From the NCBI GenBank assembly GCA_022410635.1, contig JAJVDF010000234.1:1565076-1629075 (forward strand): a stretch of DNA of 64,000 bases, in the 5' to 3' direction. Position numbers and translations under genes: made by a program. Each line of letters opens with the position of its first letter. Within the stretch, counting starts at the first letter, position 1. The stretch comes from Tretioscincus oriximinensis. Its lineage: Eukaryota > Chordata > Lepidosauria > Squamata > Gymnophthalmidae. Below are positions 24,736 to 35,495 of the stretch, piece by piece. The notes below the pieces were generated by a model. It was given only the letters and a program-made list of their open reading frames with translations, made no database searches and was not told where the DNA came from.

Positions 24736-25074
24736 AATGTACCGAAGTGGCATTTAACAGAGCTGAGAGCAAGTTAAGTTTTTGTTTTCTACTTAAGGCC
24801 CAATAAGTATGCCCTACATAAAGTGTTTTGGAGGTGAGTTTTCCTTCTGACTGCCCCACAGAACTACGCAGGTTCAGACTTCCATGCACTCTAAAGGTCT
24901 TTAGAGCAGAGTAAACAGCTTCCTCATATCATGGAATTTTAACAGCCTTCAAGATGTTATTCAGAGTAAGGCTCTGTGTGGACAGGGCCTCCATTTTAAA
25001 GTTCCAAAGAAGAATCTCTCTGGAGCTGCTTGTANCAAATTGTAAAGATTTCATTGGTTCTTNGAGCACAGGGC

Positions 25075-25320
25075 CTCACAGGGAATTCTGGGGATTGTAG
25101 TTAGGAAAGAGCAGCAGTGACTTCTGAAGTTCCTTGTTCAAACTAAGGGCAGCAGCTGCATGGCGAGTAAAATCGGGACGAGTGGTCAGTGCGTTTGTTT
25201 TCTTAAGCATTTGTAAAGCAGCAGAAATGGACAGGTAGGTATGTAGCTGAAGAATATGGGGTAAATGTGTGATGCAGGATACTGGACTAGATGAGATGTC
25301 AACCAATGTAGAATGACTCA
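25075..25320. repeat. Weak interspersed-repeat remnants
   Basis: GGGAATTCTGGGGATTGTAG at 25,081-25,100 is a word commonly found in reptile interspersed repeats. ATGCAGGATACTGGACTAGAT near 25,272 resembles the LINE tail family. No full element could be delimited. The 81-aa minus-strand frame is not convincing. Confidence 0.3.
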
Positions 25321-26936
25321 TCGTATACCTTTAGCACGTTTTTTTTACTTACTGAGGAGAGCCCCCTTATTTTTTCATAGGGACATAACATAGGACTGAC
25401 TATACTTTTCTACGTTGCCTGATTAAGCTGATCAAACTTATCTATAGCAGCTTTATAGATGAATATATAGTTGACATTGAGCAAGAAGTGTATAATCTAT
25501 TTGCTCTCAGCGAGCTAACAGATTTATAAGGAACAGAATAATGTATAGTATAAGCAATTGCTTAAACATTATATTATGNCTTAGTGAGCATATTCTGTAT
25601 CAGGTAAATGGTACAGCTTCCTGCTTCCCCCCACCACAATGCTTTCTCAAAGTTTTCTATTGCATTGTTTTGAGCTGCAATATGACCAGGGATGGATGCT
25701 ACTTCTATCATTGACATACATACCCTTGGGAAAAGAAGCAAGGGTAAAAAGGTCAAGTTGTCTCCTTTGATCTATGGTGACCTGTAGTTCATCTGGTACT
25801 TTCAGTTCACAGTGTTCAATTTTAGGATTCAAGCATGGTTAATTAAAGTTTCAGATATGACCTTNCAGATCTGTTGGTTGGCCTTTATCTTGCATCTTGT
25901 CCTCAATTTTGCTCTTTTATTATTATTTTTAAATTTCTGTATTCCAGTGTAATATAAGAATCTATAAGCTGTCATGATGAAACTAAATAAAGAATCCACC
26001 AAACTGATCAGCCTTTGTAGTTCTGCTTACAAACAAAAAAAGAATAATTAAGATCCTTAGGTGTTGGTCTCCCATCTGCTCACTAGCATTCAGGCTTTAA
26101 TTGCACTCTCCTTTTCCAAACGGCACTGAACTTCCCATCAGGTGCTCATTAATTAATTAATAATTTATAGGATTCATTCTAACATGATCATAAGCCCTTC
26201 TTCACTCCAGCTACCAAATCTACCATCTGTTGTTGGAAGAAAATATTTCAAAGACCTCTAATGGGTCCATTTATTGAAAAGGATTCTTGAATTGGATTTC
26301 CGTAGGTCCAAATGAGAATTGCTTTAAAATCGTATACATATAACAANGATGTTTTATTCTGAACAAGAAATCATTATTTTAATAAAAAAAAATGGATGAG
26401 GCTTAATAAGAATAGAGTAATTATCTCTCTGGCTCAAAACACTACACTAGTAAAGGGTCTCNCCATGGCTTGTTCTAGCCTGGAATGACATTTGGACAGC
26501 ATACTCCTTAAACTTCCTTCTGGAGCAGAATAAGACCTAGTGCATGCTAAGCTTCCCTTTCTTTTTCTCAATGATAGAGAATTCTGGAAAGCCTTGAGAA
26601 TCAGCACTTTAACCACCTGAAAAAATACTTCTGAATGTCTGCCAAGAAAGCCTCTTAGCTGTGTCCATGGAGGTACCTATGTAATCAGTCATGAATCAGC
26701 CATGACTTGGTGGTACAGCAACAACTATTTATTGCTATCTTAGAGCTTCTACTTTTCAATTTCTAATACATTTTGTTGGCCATAGTATATCTGCCATTTC
26801 ATAAACCCAGGCAAAAAACAGAAAAAGGAACATTCATGAAGTCTGCTTCTTCAGAGGCTATAGAGGAAACAACTGCTCTAGCACCATAAAGATAGGCAGA
26901 AATTATGTAAGCAATCCAGTTGCAGGAAACTGAGAG
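25321..26936. other. Unique AT-rich sequence, no gene seen
   Basis: Short open frames only; no recognised repeat. Confidence 0.45.
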
Positions 26937-26939
26937 TAA

Positions 26940-27357
26940 GTGCACACGGCGACTTAAAAACCTCTATTAGGTTATGTTCCGGAATATAGCAATTGCATGT
27001 CCATGCACACCAAACCTGTATATTCCGTCACCAGTGCCCCAGTTCCGTAATATTGCTCACTGAGTGCAGTCCAAGAATTTTTTCTTTTACTCGCAATAGC
27101 CACTAGAAACAACTGTTCTCACTTGTTTTAACTTCTCATGCCTAATTTGTGCACATGTATATCCTTGGGAGAGGATGCGGGTTGGCTGCAAGAGGATGGA
27201 GGTTCTCCGGAACGGTGCCTGAATATTCCAGCAATAGTTTATTCTTGGAAAAATTGCATTTATTGNGGGATGCCTGCTGAAAAACGCTTAACCCATGTGC
27301 TGGAATCTTCCTCATCTTGCTCCNATCAAGGTAGAAATATGCTGTGTCCATGCAACC
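26940..27357 (+). mobile_element. Harbinger-like MITE, copy 1
   Basis: A 418-bp non-coding element flanked by TAA on both sides (26,937-26,939 and 27,358-27,360). Shared internal words with the other three copies include GGAATATAGCA, TTTGTGCACA, CCCGAATATCCCAGCAATAG (here GCCTGAATATTCCAGCAATA), GAAAAACGCTTAACCC and CTTCCTCATCTTGCTCC. The left terminus is diverged (GTGCACACGG). The 3-bp TWA-type target duplication points to PIF/Harbinger. The 106- and 82-aa frames inside are shadows, as they are not conserved in the other copies. Confidence 0.75.
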
Positions 27358-27629
27358 TAAATGACTTGTTTGCCTTCTTCTGCTGCTCAAGAGTGCTCAG
27401 AAACCATGGGTGGGCCATTGCATGTATACAGAACTGTCTGGGCCGTGGCCCAGTCTAGGAGAATTCCTCATATAGTAATTTGTTTTACTATGTGCAAGAT
27501 CCTTCATAATGCACCAAAATTGAATAAGTCTAGGGCCACATTACATTCTGTTTAATCCAAATCAATACATTTTGCAGGTTCTGAAAAAGTTGGAACAAAT
27601 TTGTGGAATTTTAACATAAAATTTATGTC

Positions 27630-27840
27630 ATTATTTATATTTCTATATCGCCCTATATCCAAAGGCCCCAGGGTGGTTGACAATTAAAAAAATAGTTCAC
27701 ATATTAAAAACAGCAACATCTAAAAGTATGGAAGGGAAAGCAGGTTTCTCAGCTAAAGGCCAGGGCAAAGAGCATCTTCAAGCATTTTCTGAATGGTGCA
27801 CCTCAAAGAGGAGGTTATTCCACAGTCTGGAAGCTAGCAG
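27630..27840 (-). mobile_element. LINE-derived repeat, antisense 3' part
   Basis: Begins with a TTATTTATATTTCTATATCG tail and CCAAAGGCCCCAGGGTGGTT. It then has AAAGGCCAGGGCAAAGAGCA and GGTTATTCCACAGTCTGGAAGC, a very common reptilian interspersed repeat. It appears to be the reverse of a non-LTR retrotransposon 3' region, related to the copies at 33.96-34.27 and 52.67-53.66 kb. Confidence 0.5.
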
Positions 27841-28199
27841 CCCCACATAAGGGGAGCCGCTTTTTACCGGCGCACGCCTGGGAGATTCCCGGCATGGGCG
27901 CCGCCATGTTTCTTGAGGTTATATATGAGGAACCAGACGCCTGGGTCCCAGGAGCCCAGGCGTGGAAAACAGGTGTTTTCCCCCCCCAGTGGGGTAGGGG
28001 CCGAGGACGGACCTCACCCTCCCCTCCTGCCCATAGCCGCAGAGAAACTTCCTCCACCCCACAGGGAGCCAGGAGCCCCTGGTTTTTATTGGGAGGCACA
28101 GGGCCAGTTTTCTCCCATAAGGGGACTACCTCACCTGGAGGCGGGAACGTTTAGGGGCCCTTCTCTCCAAAACAGGCTCAGGTGGCCTGTATCTTCATT
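27841..28199. other. CpG- and GC-richer block upstream of minisatellite
   Basis: Contains a hairpin ACGCCTGGG-(9 nt)-CCCAGGCGT at about 27,938-27,964 and GGCGCCGCCATG near 27,897. Overlapping 94-, 86- and 100-aa frames in different frames have no family features. Its position directly before the minisatellite and the DIRS element suggests it could be the 5' regulatory end of that element, or a CpG-rich promoter-like sequence. I cannot decide which. Confidence 0.3.
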
Positions 28200-29040
28200 A
28201 GTGAATAAAAGTTGATTCTAGTAGATATTAAAAGCAAGGCATTGAGAAGAGATAAAAGTAGATTTTACTGGATATTTAAAAGCAAGGCATTGTGATTAGA
28301 AAAAAGCTTATTTTACTGGTTATTTAAAAGTAACTAGATAAAAGCGGTCTTACTGAATATTTAAAAGCAAGGTGTTGCGAAGAGATAAAAGCTGAATTTA
28401 CTGGATATTTAAAAGCAAGGCATTGCGAATAGATAAAAACTGATTTTACTGCATATTTAAAAATCAAGGCATTGCAAATAGATAAAGTTTATTCCCAGGA
28501 TATTTAAAAGTAATGCATTGCGAATAGATAAAAGGTGATTTTACGGGATAGTAAAAGCAAGGCTTTGTGAATAGATAAAAGCTGTTTTTTACTGGATATT
28601 TAAAAGCAAGGCACTGCGAATAAAAGCTGTTTTACTGCATATTTTAAAGGCAGGCATTGCGAATAGATAAATGTTATTTGCTGGATATTTAAAAGCAAAG
28701 CAGTGCGAATAGATAAAAGGTAATTTTGCTGAACATCTTAAAGCAAGGCATTCATTGTAAATAGATAAAAGGTAAACTTGCTGGACAATTAAAAGCACTG
28801 GACTCTTAAAGGCATTGCGATGAGATAAAAGTAATTATGCAGGATAGTCAGGGTGAACAGATAAAAGGTAATTTTGCTGGATAACTAAAACAAGGCATTG
28901 CGAATAGAAGAATGTTGATTTTGCTGGGATTTAAGAGCAAGGCATGGTGACTACATAAAAGGTAGTTTTGTTAACTAGTCCAAAGCAAGGTTTCACAGCG
29001 AGAATAAGGATTGCGAGTAGATAAAAAGTAAGTCATTGGC
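28200..29040 (+). repeat. 47-48-bp minisatellite, about 18 units
   Basis: Successive units start about every 47-48 bp with (A)GATAAAAG, followed by a T-rich TTTTACTGG block, ATATTTAAAAGCAAGG and CATTGCGAAT. Units start near 28,202, 28,250, 28,299, 28,336, 28,383, 28,431, 28,480, 28,526, 28,573, 28,622, 28,665, 28,711, 28,763, 28,823, 28,859, 28,906, 28,953 and later partial ones. Divergence grows toward the right end, where units become shorter or carry insertions. Most units carry an AGATAA word, the GATA-factor consensus. The array stops just before the recognisable DIRS/Ngaro coding remnants. The 69-aa minus frame inside it is a repeat artefact. Confidence 0.85.
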
Positions 29041-30149
29041 TACAGACTGTTCAGGTTGTGCAAAATTAATAAAGAGGGGTCATGGGCACCAAGGGACATG
29101 GCGCAGGCCGTGCAGGGGTGCCTGGGCTCCACGTCCCAGCAGNCCTAACCGTCAATCTCAGGTATCCCCTTACCGGCTCGGCCTGTGCAACCCCAGGAGG
29201 GTAATTTTGGCCTTGTACAGATGAAGGAGACCTGGGGATAAAGTGAGTAAGCTGATACAGGAGCTTGTTCAGTCCTTTTTGATACAGTGCGGAACTCACC
29301 TCCTGCTGCGCTTGAGCAGTCAGGGCCTGCTAACGGAGACATGGAACCTACTGCGGTGGAATCAGGTAACACTGTGAGAAGGGGCAGGACATGCGCCACT
29401 CAAGATGATGACGCAGAAGCAGGGACTGGTCTTCATCAGCTGAAGGTAGTAGCTCTTCTCTGGGGTGGGAGGGCTTCCGTAATGGCTTAGAAGCCCTTTC
29501 GGTGGCTGGGGACATGGCAGCTTTGAACCATGATGAGGAAGTCAGAAGGTATGCTACAGATAACCCCTACCCTCAGGTGGGACGCTATTGCCTCGACACT
29601 AGTTAGCTAACTTGCCAGGAATTATATGCTGTCTCGGGGGGAGGGTCGCAAATATGACAATGTTCAAAATGGCCCCTTGTACACATTGTCAGGAGGGGTC
29701 AGGCGGCCCTAGGGGACAATCGGTCCAACAGGGACTTGGACAAAAGGGGTGGCCTCTCAGGCGGAGCCCCCGCTGCTGAAAGGGCATGACTAGTGCCCGA
29801 CTCAGAGCAGCTCTTAGTTCCCTCCCTTTAGACACCCTTGATGATTCTCCCTACCAGGCTTTAAGTTCAGGGGAAAATGGTACGTGGACAAGGCCACGCC
29901 AATGGTTTATTCAGTAGCGGGCAGCCTTTGAAGCTAGTTGTAACCCCCCACACACACTTTTTAAAGTGGGAAGTAAAGCAAAAATCACCCTAGCCAACAG
30001 TGACTCACAGCATGATGAATTTTAGTCAGGGCACCGCAAGGTGCCGAGCAATGTTAACACTTTATTGACATTGTTTAGCGGCTGAGCCAGAGCTTCCCTG
30101 GGCTCCAGATATGAGAGAATGGCCAATGCCGGTGTTGACACTTTGGTGA

Positions 30150-30800
30150 TCTGAAAGGGGAAGCCAGGTTACCACAGGACAAGCTAGCCCAACTGTCTCA
30201 GATGCTCAAATCTGCTATGAACACAGGAAAATAATCTGGAAAGATATGCGGTTTCTCCTAGGGCATTTAAATTTGCAGATGGTCANNCCAGGCCGGTCCT
30301 TCTGAGCCCGGCTGGGTCAGGCTACCTGCAGAGGGACTGCTCCCCACCGCAAGATTTTGGTTACCAATGCTACAGGACAGGAGCCTCAGGTCTGGTCAGA
30401 ATCCTTAAAGCACTATCACAGGACTTGGTGTGGAAGCCAACAATGGTGCCAGGCAGAGGAATGATGGGGATTGCACTTCATGGGAATTTTCCCAATCTTG
30501 CATTTGTAGAAGGAACAGTTTAGAGTTAGACAGTTCACCATTTGTTGTGACAATGCCACAGTAGTACAGATAATCATTAAACAATCCACCAAATCAGAGA
30601 TGGTTATGTTTGGCGCCAGGGCCAGCAGCGCAGCAGGCTCAGTCCCATTCCAAGTTGGCTGGAGGGCTTTTTCACAATTTATGCATTTCATTTTGGCCTT
30701 TGGTGGGCAGCACATGCCAGCCTGGCAATTCGGTGTTTGACCTGAAGAGCAGTGGCAGGCTGGGCAAGGGAAGTTCCTGTGCGTAGGGACTTCAGGTTCC
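30150..30800 (+). pseudogene. DIRS RT/RNase H remnant
   Basis: Near 30,170-30,270 the plus strand reads LPQDKLAQLSQMLKSA, then FLLGHLNLQMV. These correspond to the LP-DKL--L and LLGHLNF motifs that close the reverse transcriptase of DIRS elements. Near 30,536-30,610 it reads CCDNATVVQIIIKQSTKS, matching the RNase H motif DN-AVVQIINKQTSKS. The frame is interrupted by stops (for example near 30,460) and shifts. The 99-aa minus-strand frame over 30,416-30,715 is the antisense shadow of this region. Confidence 0.7.
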
Positions 30801-31083
30801 TGGTTTCATTTACTTACTGAGTCTGAGTTTCTAGCTATTGCCTGAGATGTGCACTGATGCTCATGAAACCAGCTGATTCAGGGAAGCCTTCACCCTACTA
30901 TGCCTCGGCAGCCAGGACTCCCGGCCTGGCCCCAGTACAGGACACAAATGTTTTACTTGAGCCTGTGGCAATAAGAGTTAATCTGGCCAACCGTGCCAAT
31001 TTTAATGCACAGTAAAAGTTCCCTTCTATCCCATTATCAGGCAATATGCGTTCTCAGTAGGCCAGGTGCTGGGGGATTGTGGT

Positions 31084-31236
31084 CTGCAGTCCTTCCGGAT
31101 TGGGGCGGCCACGACAGCGGCCGAATGGAACATCTCCTCAAGGGATACAATCAATAGGAGGATGGTGCTCTACAGCTTTCAGGACCTATGCGCACCCTAC
31201 CTTGTAAGCCAGCATGATAAGTTATCATACCTCTAA
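31084..31236 (+). pseudogene. Tyrosine recombinase C-terminus, DIRS copy 1
   Basis: An open stretch reads SFRIGAATTAAEWNIS, then DTINRRM and FQDLCAPYL, ending at a stop at 31,234-31,236. In the family the pattern is HSFRIGAATTAA ... I--LGRW-S-A---YIRP. Here the box His is Gln (codon 31,087-31,089), Arg is kept, and the position of the nucleophilic Tyr appears to be Leu. The fragment would be catalytically dead. Confidence 0.75.
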
Positions 31237-31259
31237 GGTACAAGTTTGCTTATTCTCTA

Positions 31260-31640
31260 CATTCATTGTTTTGTTTCCTTGGTGGATTCAGATCATGGGA
31301 CACAGCTGGTCGCTGTGCTACGGTGGTGCATTGGTCACTGAGTATCCTAGCTAGGTCACCACTGGATGCTGTGGGACAAGTTACTCCCTACTTTCGCAGA
31401 CACCGGTCCCAATGGTTTGGGTCCCAGCTATTGATTCGGTGGCAATATGAGGAGCATTACATAACAGGTGGTTGAATTATGCTGGTATATAGGTAAAGGG
31501 TAATGCACTGCAGAGGAGTAGCAGTCTGGCAGAAGAAATCTGTTCAATGGATGGCAACTGGTTCCACCAAGATGGGGTCCACTTGCCAGAGGAAAGAATG
31601 GAGGCATGGCTAGGGCAGGTGCGGGGAGCTCTTGCGAAGG
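31260..31640 (+). pseudogene. SGNH-hydrolase remnant, DIRS copy 1
   Basis: Starts with IQIMGHSWSLCYGG around 31,286-31,330, containing the block-I GHS whose Ser codon is at 31,304-31,306. It ends with FHQDGVHLPEERMEAWL near 31,562-31,612, containing the Asp-x-x-His of block V. The middle, including the G-N-D block, is deleted: the distance between GHS and DGVHL is about 265 bp against about 460 bp in copy 2. The element family uses this domain as an accessory esterase-like protein of unknown role. Confidence 0.7.
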
Positions 31641-32385
31641 GGCTGGTAATCAAGGCGGCTGGNGGGAATGGCCTAGGCCATTCTCATTGCGGGTGATGCA
31701 CCTTGGGATGGCCAAAAGGGACAGTCACTAGCCATGGGTGGCAGTTATCCCCTGACTGAGCCCATAGATTATAGCTTAGAGGGACCCCTTAGGGGGTTTT
31801 AAGGCAGCTGAGCTTGCCCTTGGGGAGGGGCTGGAAGCTGAAGGCTGCCTTAAGTCAGGGAAGGGGGCTCATGACAGAGTCTGCACCCAGAGAGCCCCAC
31901 AATAACTTCCTGTGATCCTCTGGTGGCCCAGCCTCGCAACGGTGCAAGCTGGGTGGGGCTCACAAGGGTGTGAGCCAGGTGCTGCTGTCCCAACAAGGGC
32001 TGGACAGCCGGATTGTATGGCTGACTCACATGGAGAGTGAACAGCCATCGTGCTGGTAGNCCCATNTGGGTCAGCCCCAAAGGCTAAGTGGGACAGTCAT
32101 CCCAAGATGCTGCGCCTGTCGCTTTTCCCTTAATTCACCATGCCATAGCCTTTTCCTCCATTTTGGGTTCTTTATCTAAATGTCTTCAAGCAACTCCGAA
32201 GCATGCGTTACGAGTTTGATTATTGTTAATTCAGTTACTTGACACTGTTGTCATCTTTGTTTGGAAGACTGTTAAGATAATCTTAGCACTGGTCACTTCA
32301 TGGGTTTTTACCTAGTTGTATTAATAAATATTTTGGTATATGCATAACGTTGTCTGTTTATGGCTCCCAGGGTGGCCGTCGCCGG

Positions 32386-33199
32386 TAACACCCTATTCNG
32401 AGTTCGCAGTCCCTTTGCCACTGAAGGAGCACCTCCCCAGCAAATCTTAAGGCATGGGCTGGTTGATATGGGAGAAGGTTGTATACTGTTAAATACATCT
32501 TAAAGGCAGAAGAGAAGTCCTATAGGAAGAAAGATTTTCAACACAGTACCATATTGCTCAGTGTGTGTGTGTATGGTGGGTCTGTATACACAGAGATAGT
32601 TTACTTTTTCTTTCACTGCATTAGAGAAAAATCTGCAAGACTGACTTGATAAATAAAAATAAAAACTGTTTGGTCTGAGGGGAACAGTTTATTTGTAATG
32701 AGACACAAATGTCTTGAGGATTTATAAGACCTGTCTGCAATTCTTTCATTATAAATGAGGTTTACGGATGAGTTGAGAAGTTTTGTCATGGTGAAGAGAA
32801 TTGTGCCACTGCTAATCTTGCTTCCAATAAATACAGCAACTTACCAGCTTATAGGAATAGTTTTCATAACTTTTTCAAAAATGGTTAGGATTTAATAATC
32901 ATGATAAAACTAATAAAATCTGATACTGGAACTAATGTAAGGTTGCAAGAAGAAGAAGGGGGATGAAGAGGAGGAGGGGAAGTAGAAGAAAGCTGAAGGT
33001 TTAATGGATGTGGAAAAGACATTTTAGTAGGTGCTGCTTAGAATCAGCTGAATTTTCCTCTTTTCCACACTCATAAACATTGCAGTTCCTTTGTTCCAGA
33101 GGCACCACCAAAGAACTTCCTCTTGCATCTCTGAAATAGAAGGATGTACAAGAAGGTACTTTCCTTGAACACACAGTGGCTAGGTGCAAAACAATTTAA
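32386..33199. other. Unique sequence, no gene seen
   Basis: A GA-rich stretch at 32,948-32,990. No repeats or exons recognised. Confidence 0.45.
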
Positions 33200-33590
33200 G
33201 AACCGCTAACCCTAACCCTTAATGATCCTATAGAGTATAGAAATTGCGGGTCCATGCACATGTATATTCTGTGACTAACACCCTAGTTCTGTAACATTGC
33301 TCACTGATTTCCTCACTGTGCAGTCCGAATATTTTTTTAACCCCCACAGCCAATAGAAACAACTGTTGTTTTCTCAATTATTTTATCATCTCGTGCCTAA
33401 TTTGTGTACATGAATACGGTTGCGAGAATACGGGGNTTCTCTGGAACAATGCCTGAATATCTGAAAAATAGTTTATTCATGGTAAAAAGGCATTTACTGT
33501 GAATTGATTACTGAAAAAACATAGCACTTGTGCCCGTGACATCTTGATTGCACTACAAATGAGGTGGAAAAACATTTTATGANTGTAGCC
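33200..33590 (+). mobile_element. Harbinger-like MITE, copy 2 (diverged)
   Basis: Aligns by eye with copy 1 from GTCCATGCACATGTATATTC (33,251) through CTGTAACATTGCTCACTGA, GTGCAGTCCGAATATTTTTT, TCGTGCCTAATTTGTGTACA and ATGCCTGAATATC to AATAGTTTATTC. The left end is not clear: a CTAACCCTAACCCTT word sits at 33,206-33,220. The right end is near GTAGCC at 33,590. This is the most diverged of the four copies. Confidence 0.6.
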
Positions 33591-33955
33591 AATATTATTT
33601 TATCCAAAGTTGGATAAAGGCACAATTCTTAGGTGTCTATAGAAAGATCTGTCTTATGGTATAATCCTCACCATGTTCTCTCTTGAGTTGGAAGGTTTGT
33701 GATCCAACCCAAAGATATTCAATCTCTAACACTTGGGGAAAATCTTGTAGATGTGAGAGAAATGTTGCAATCACACTAATCTGGAATCAGACTAGAAACC
33801 AGAAGTATGGTTGGATATGGCAGTAGTTCTTCCCTTCTACACATGATTTAGACCACAATTAATTTCCAATGCCAATATAGATCTTCACCATTGGTCCCAG
33901 TGCAGGTAACAAAAGATCAAGAAATATAAATATATATTAATAAAACATTAAAAAA
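33591..33955. other. Unique sequence, no gene seen
   Basis: Nothing recognised. Confidence 0.45.
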
Positions 33956-33959
33956 CCTC

Positions 33960-34270
33960 CATATCCTCCCTGGAAGGACAAAATGTCGTGGNAGCCAAGA
34001 GTCAAAAGCCTGGGTGAAGAGGTTTGTTCAAAAACTATACATTGTAGGTGCCTTGTGGGCTTCAGCTTTCCTGTGTGCCCCTATCCCTTGCATCTCTGAA
34101 AGGGAAGGAACTACCACAGGAAGTTTTATGTGAGATAATGCACTTCTTCAAATAGCCAGGGACCAAGCCATTTAAGGCTTTGTATGCTTAAATCAACATC
34201 TTAAATTTGGCTCAGTAGTGAATAGTCAGTGAGTGCCAATCTTTAAGGACCAGCATAATGTGTGTCTGGC
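33960..34270 (-). mobile_element. LINE-derived repeat, antisense
   Basis: Carries AAAAGCCTGGGTGAAGAGG, CAGGGACCAAGCCATTTAAGG, CTTTGTATGCTTAAATCAAC and ATCTTAAATTTGG. This is the reverse strand of a region that in the 53-kb copy encodes TFKALRGL. It is a common reptile repeat. No open frame remains. Confidence 0.55.
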
Positions 34271-35239
34271 CAGAGACTACCATCTGTTGGGCTGCTGCTG
34301 GAATNTTTTTGGCTTTGTTTACTCCTACTTGCCATTAGATCTCACTCATCTTTGCTAGTGGTACTTCACCAGCTGAAACACAATTTGACCATGAGAGTTC
34401 TGAAAAAGGGGCCCATGTGGATACAGCTTTTGATAAGTAATTCACATAGCAAAAGAAATTTTTGTGATTTAAAATACTGAGCACACACAGAAAAACAATT
34501 AGCTGAGGAGTGGAGTACATGCACTTCTAAAAAAACTTCTCAAAAGTGGAGAATCCCTTATTGCAGCTTCTTGGGATAAAGGAGGAAGCATTATTAGTAA
34601 CCAAAAATGGATTGTGGTTTTTCATCATAGTATAATTGTATCCTCATAAGGTTAGAGTGAAATATAATTATATTCTCAAGGTTAACCTCAGGCATGTCAT
34701 TATTTCTCACCTTACCTTACCCTTGAGAGGATGAAGCAGCATTCTCTTACATCTGCAGTTCTCTTAGCCTAAATGGGATAACATTCATAAGGTTGCGTCC
34801 TATGATATTAGGTGATGGACTTCAGTCTAGTTGGCAGAAAGCCTGCATTTAAAAATCATGTTGCAATGGCCTTTCTCTAGAACATCTATATCAATTGGGA
34901 TAATAAAAAAGCCAAGATTGTGATTTGAGAAAGTATTACTGACATTGCATTTTAGAATCATTTAAGTCAAGATTCTATTATCACTTTATCTAGTTGTATT
35001 CTCCAATTGGATACTAATGTAAACTTATCTGAAATATGTAACTCACAGAATCTTCATGTCTTTTTATGATGCATCTTTTAAAATTCTTAATTATGGCAAT
35101 TGAAGGAAAGTTTATAACCCTTCACTTGTTGATTGATAGAAATCCTAGAAATATTTACCAGGTNGCAAAATTTTGCTCTGCTGATATTCCTTCCATCAGA
35201 ATCTGACAAAAGATAGATAAACTTGCTTTGAGATCTGCA
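34271..35239. other. Unique AT-rich sequence, no gene seen
   Basis: A 72-aa open frame at 34,262-34,480 lacks recognisable features. No repeat recognised. Confidence 0.45.
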
Positions 35240-35495
35240 GGGGAGGCCCTCCTGAATGTACTGCCTCTATCAACAGGAGAGAAAATGGGAACCCAGAATA
35301 GATTGTGGAACAGTCTCCCCTTAGAGGTGTGTAAATCAACATNTTTGTATGCATTTAGGAAAAGCCTGAAGACACATCTCTTTACCCTGGCGTTTGGATG
35401 AAAAAAGTGTCCCCCCTTCCTATCATCAAATACTGTTGTTTCAATATGTTGGTAATAGAACAGTATAGAAATGCAAAAAAACATATAAATAAATA
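35240..35495 (+). mobile_element. L2-like LINE 3' end, copy 2
   Basis: On the plus strand RLWNSLPLEVCKST followed by FRKSLKTHLFTLAF (35,307-35,400) matches the C-terminal LWNSLP ... FRKSLKTHLF signature of L2/CR1-grade LINE proteins. A short 3' UTR ends in an ATAAATAAATAA tail. Same family as 23.16-23.44 kb. The 109-aa minus frame is antisense shadow. Confidence 0.75.

Larger units (their letters stand above)
29041..32385 (+). mobile_element. DIRS/Ngaro-like retrotransposon, copy 1 (decayed)
   Basis: Plus-strand order: gag-like region with a possible zinc-knuckle remnant (29.04-29.8 kb), RT C-terminal/RNase H remnants (30.15-30.8 kb), tyrosine recombinase C-terminus (31,084-31,236), SGNH-hydrolase remnants (31.29-31.63 kb) and a 3' non-coding region (31.7-32.38 kb). 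The 3' region is shared with the copies at 40.5-41.1 and 45.2-48.0 kb, with common words such as GAGCTTGCCCTTGGGGAG and CAAGATGCTG. RT, RNase H and tyrosine recombinase instead of an integrase define the DIRS order; an added SGNH hydrolase is known from Ngaro-type members. The catalytic RT core (Y-DD box) was not found, probably deleted. There are many stops and frameshifts, so the copy is dead. Confidence 0.75.

Noticed and set aside
27815..28215. 94-, 86- and 100-aa overlapping frames in the CpG-rich block
   Set aside because: Three different frames of the same GC-rich DNA; no family features, no evidence of an exon.
28200..29040. CRISPR-like array
   Set aside because: Direct repeats without constant-length unique spacers; whole units drift, as in a minisatellite, in eukaryotic DNA.
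30416..30715. 99-aa minus-strand frame with Cys residues
   Set aside because: Antisense of the DIRS RNase H remnant, which reads clearly on the plus strand.
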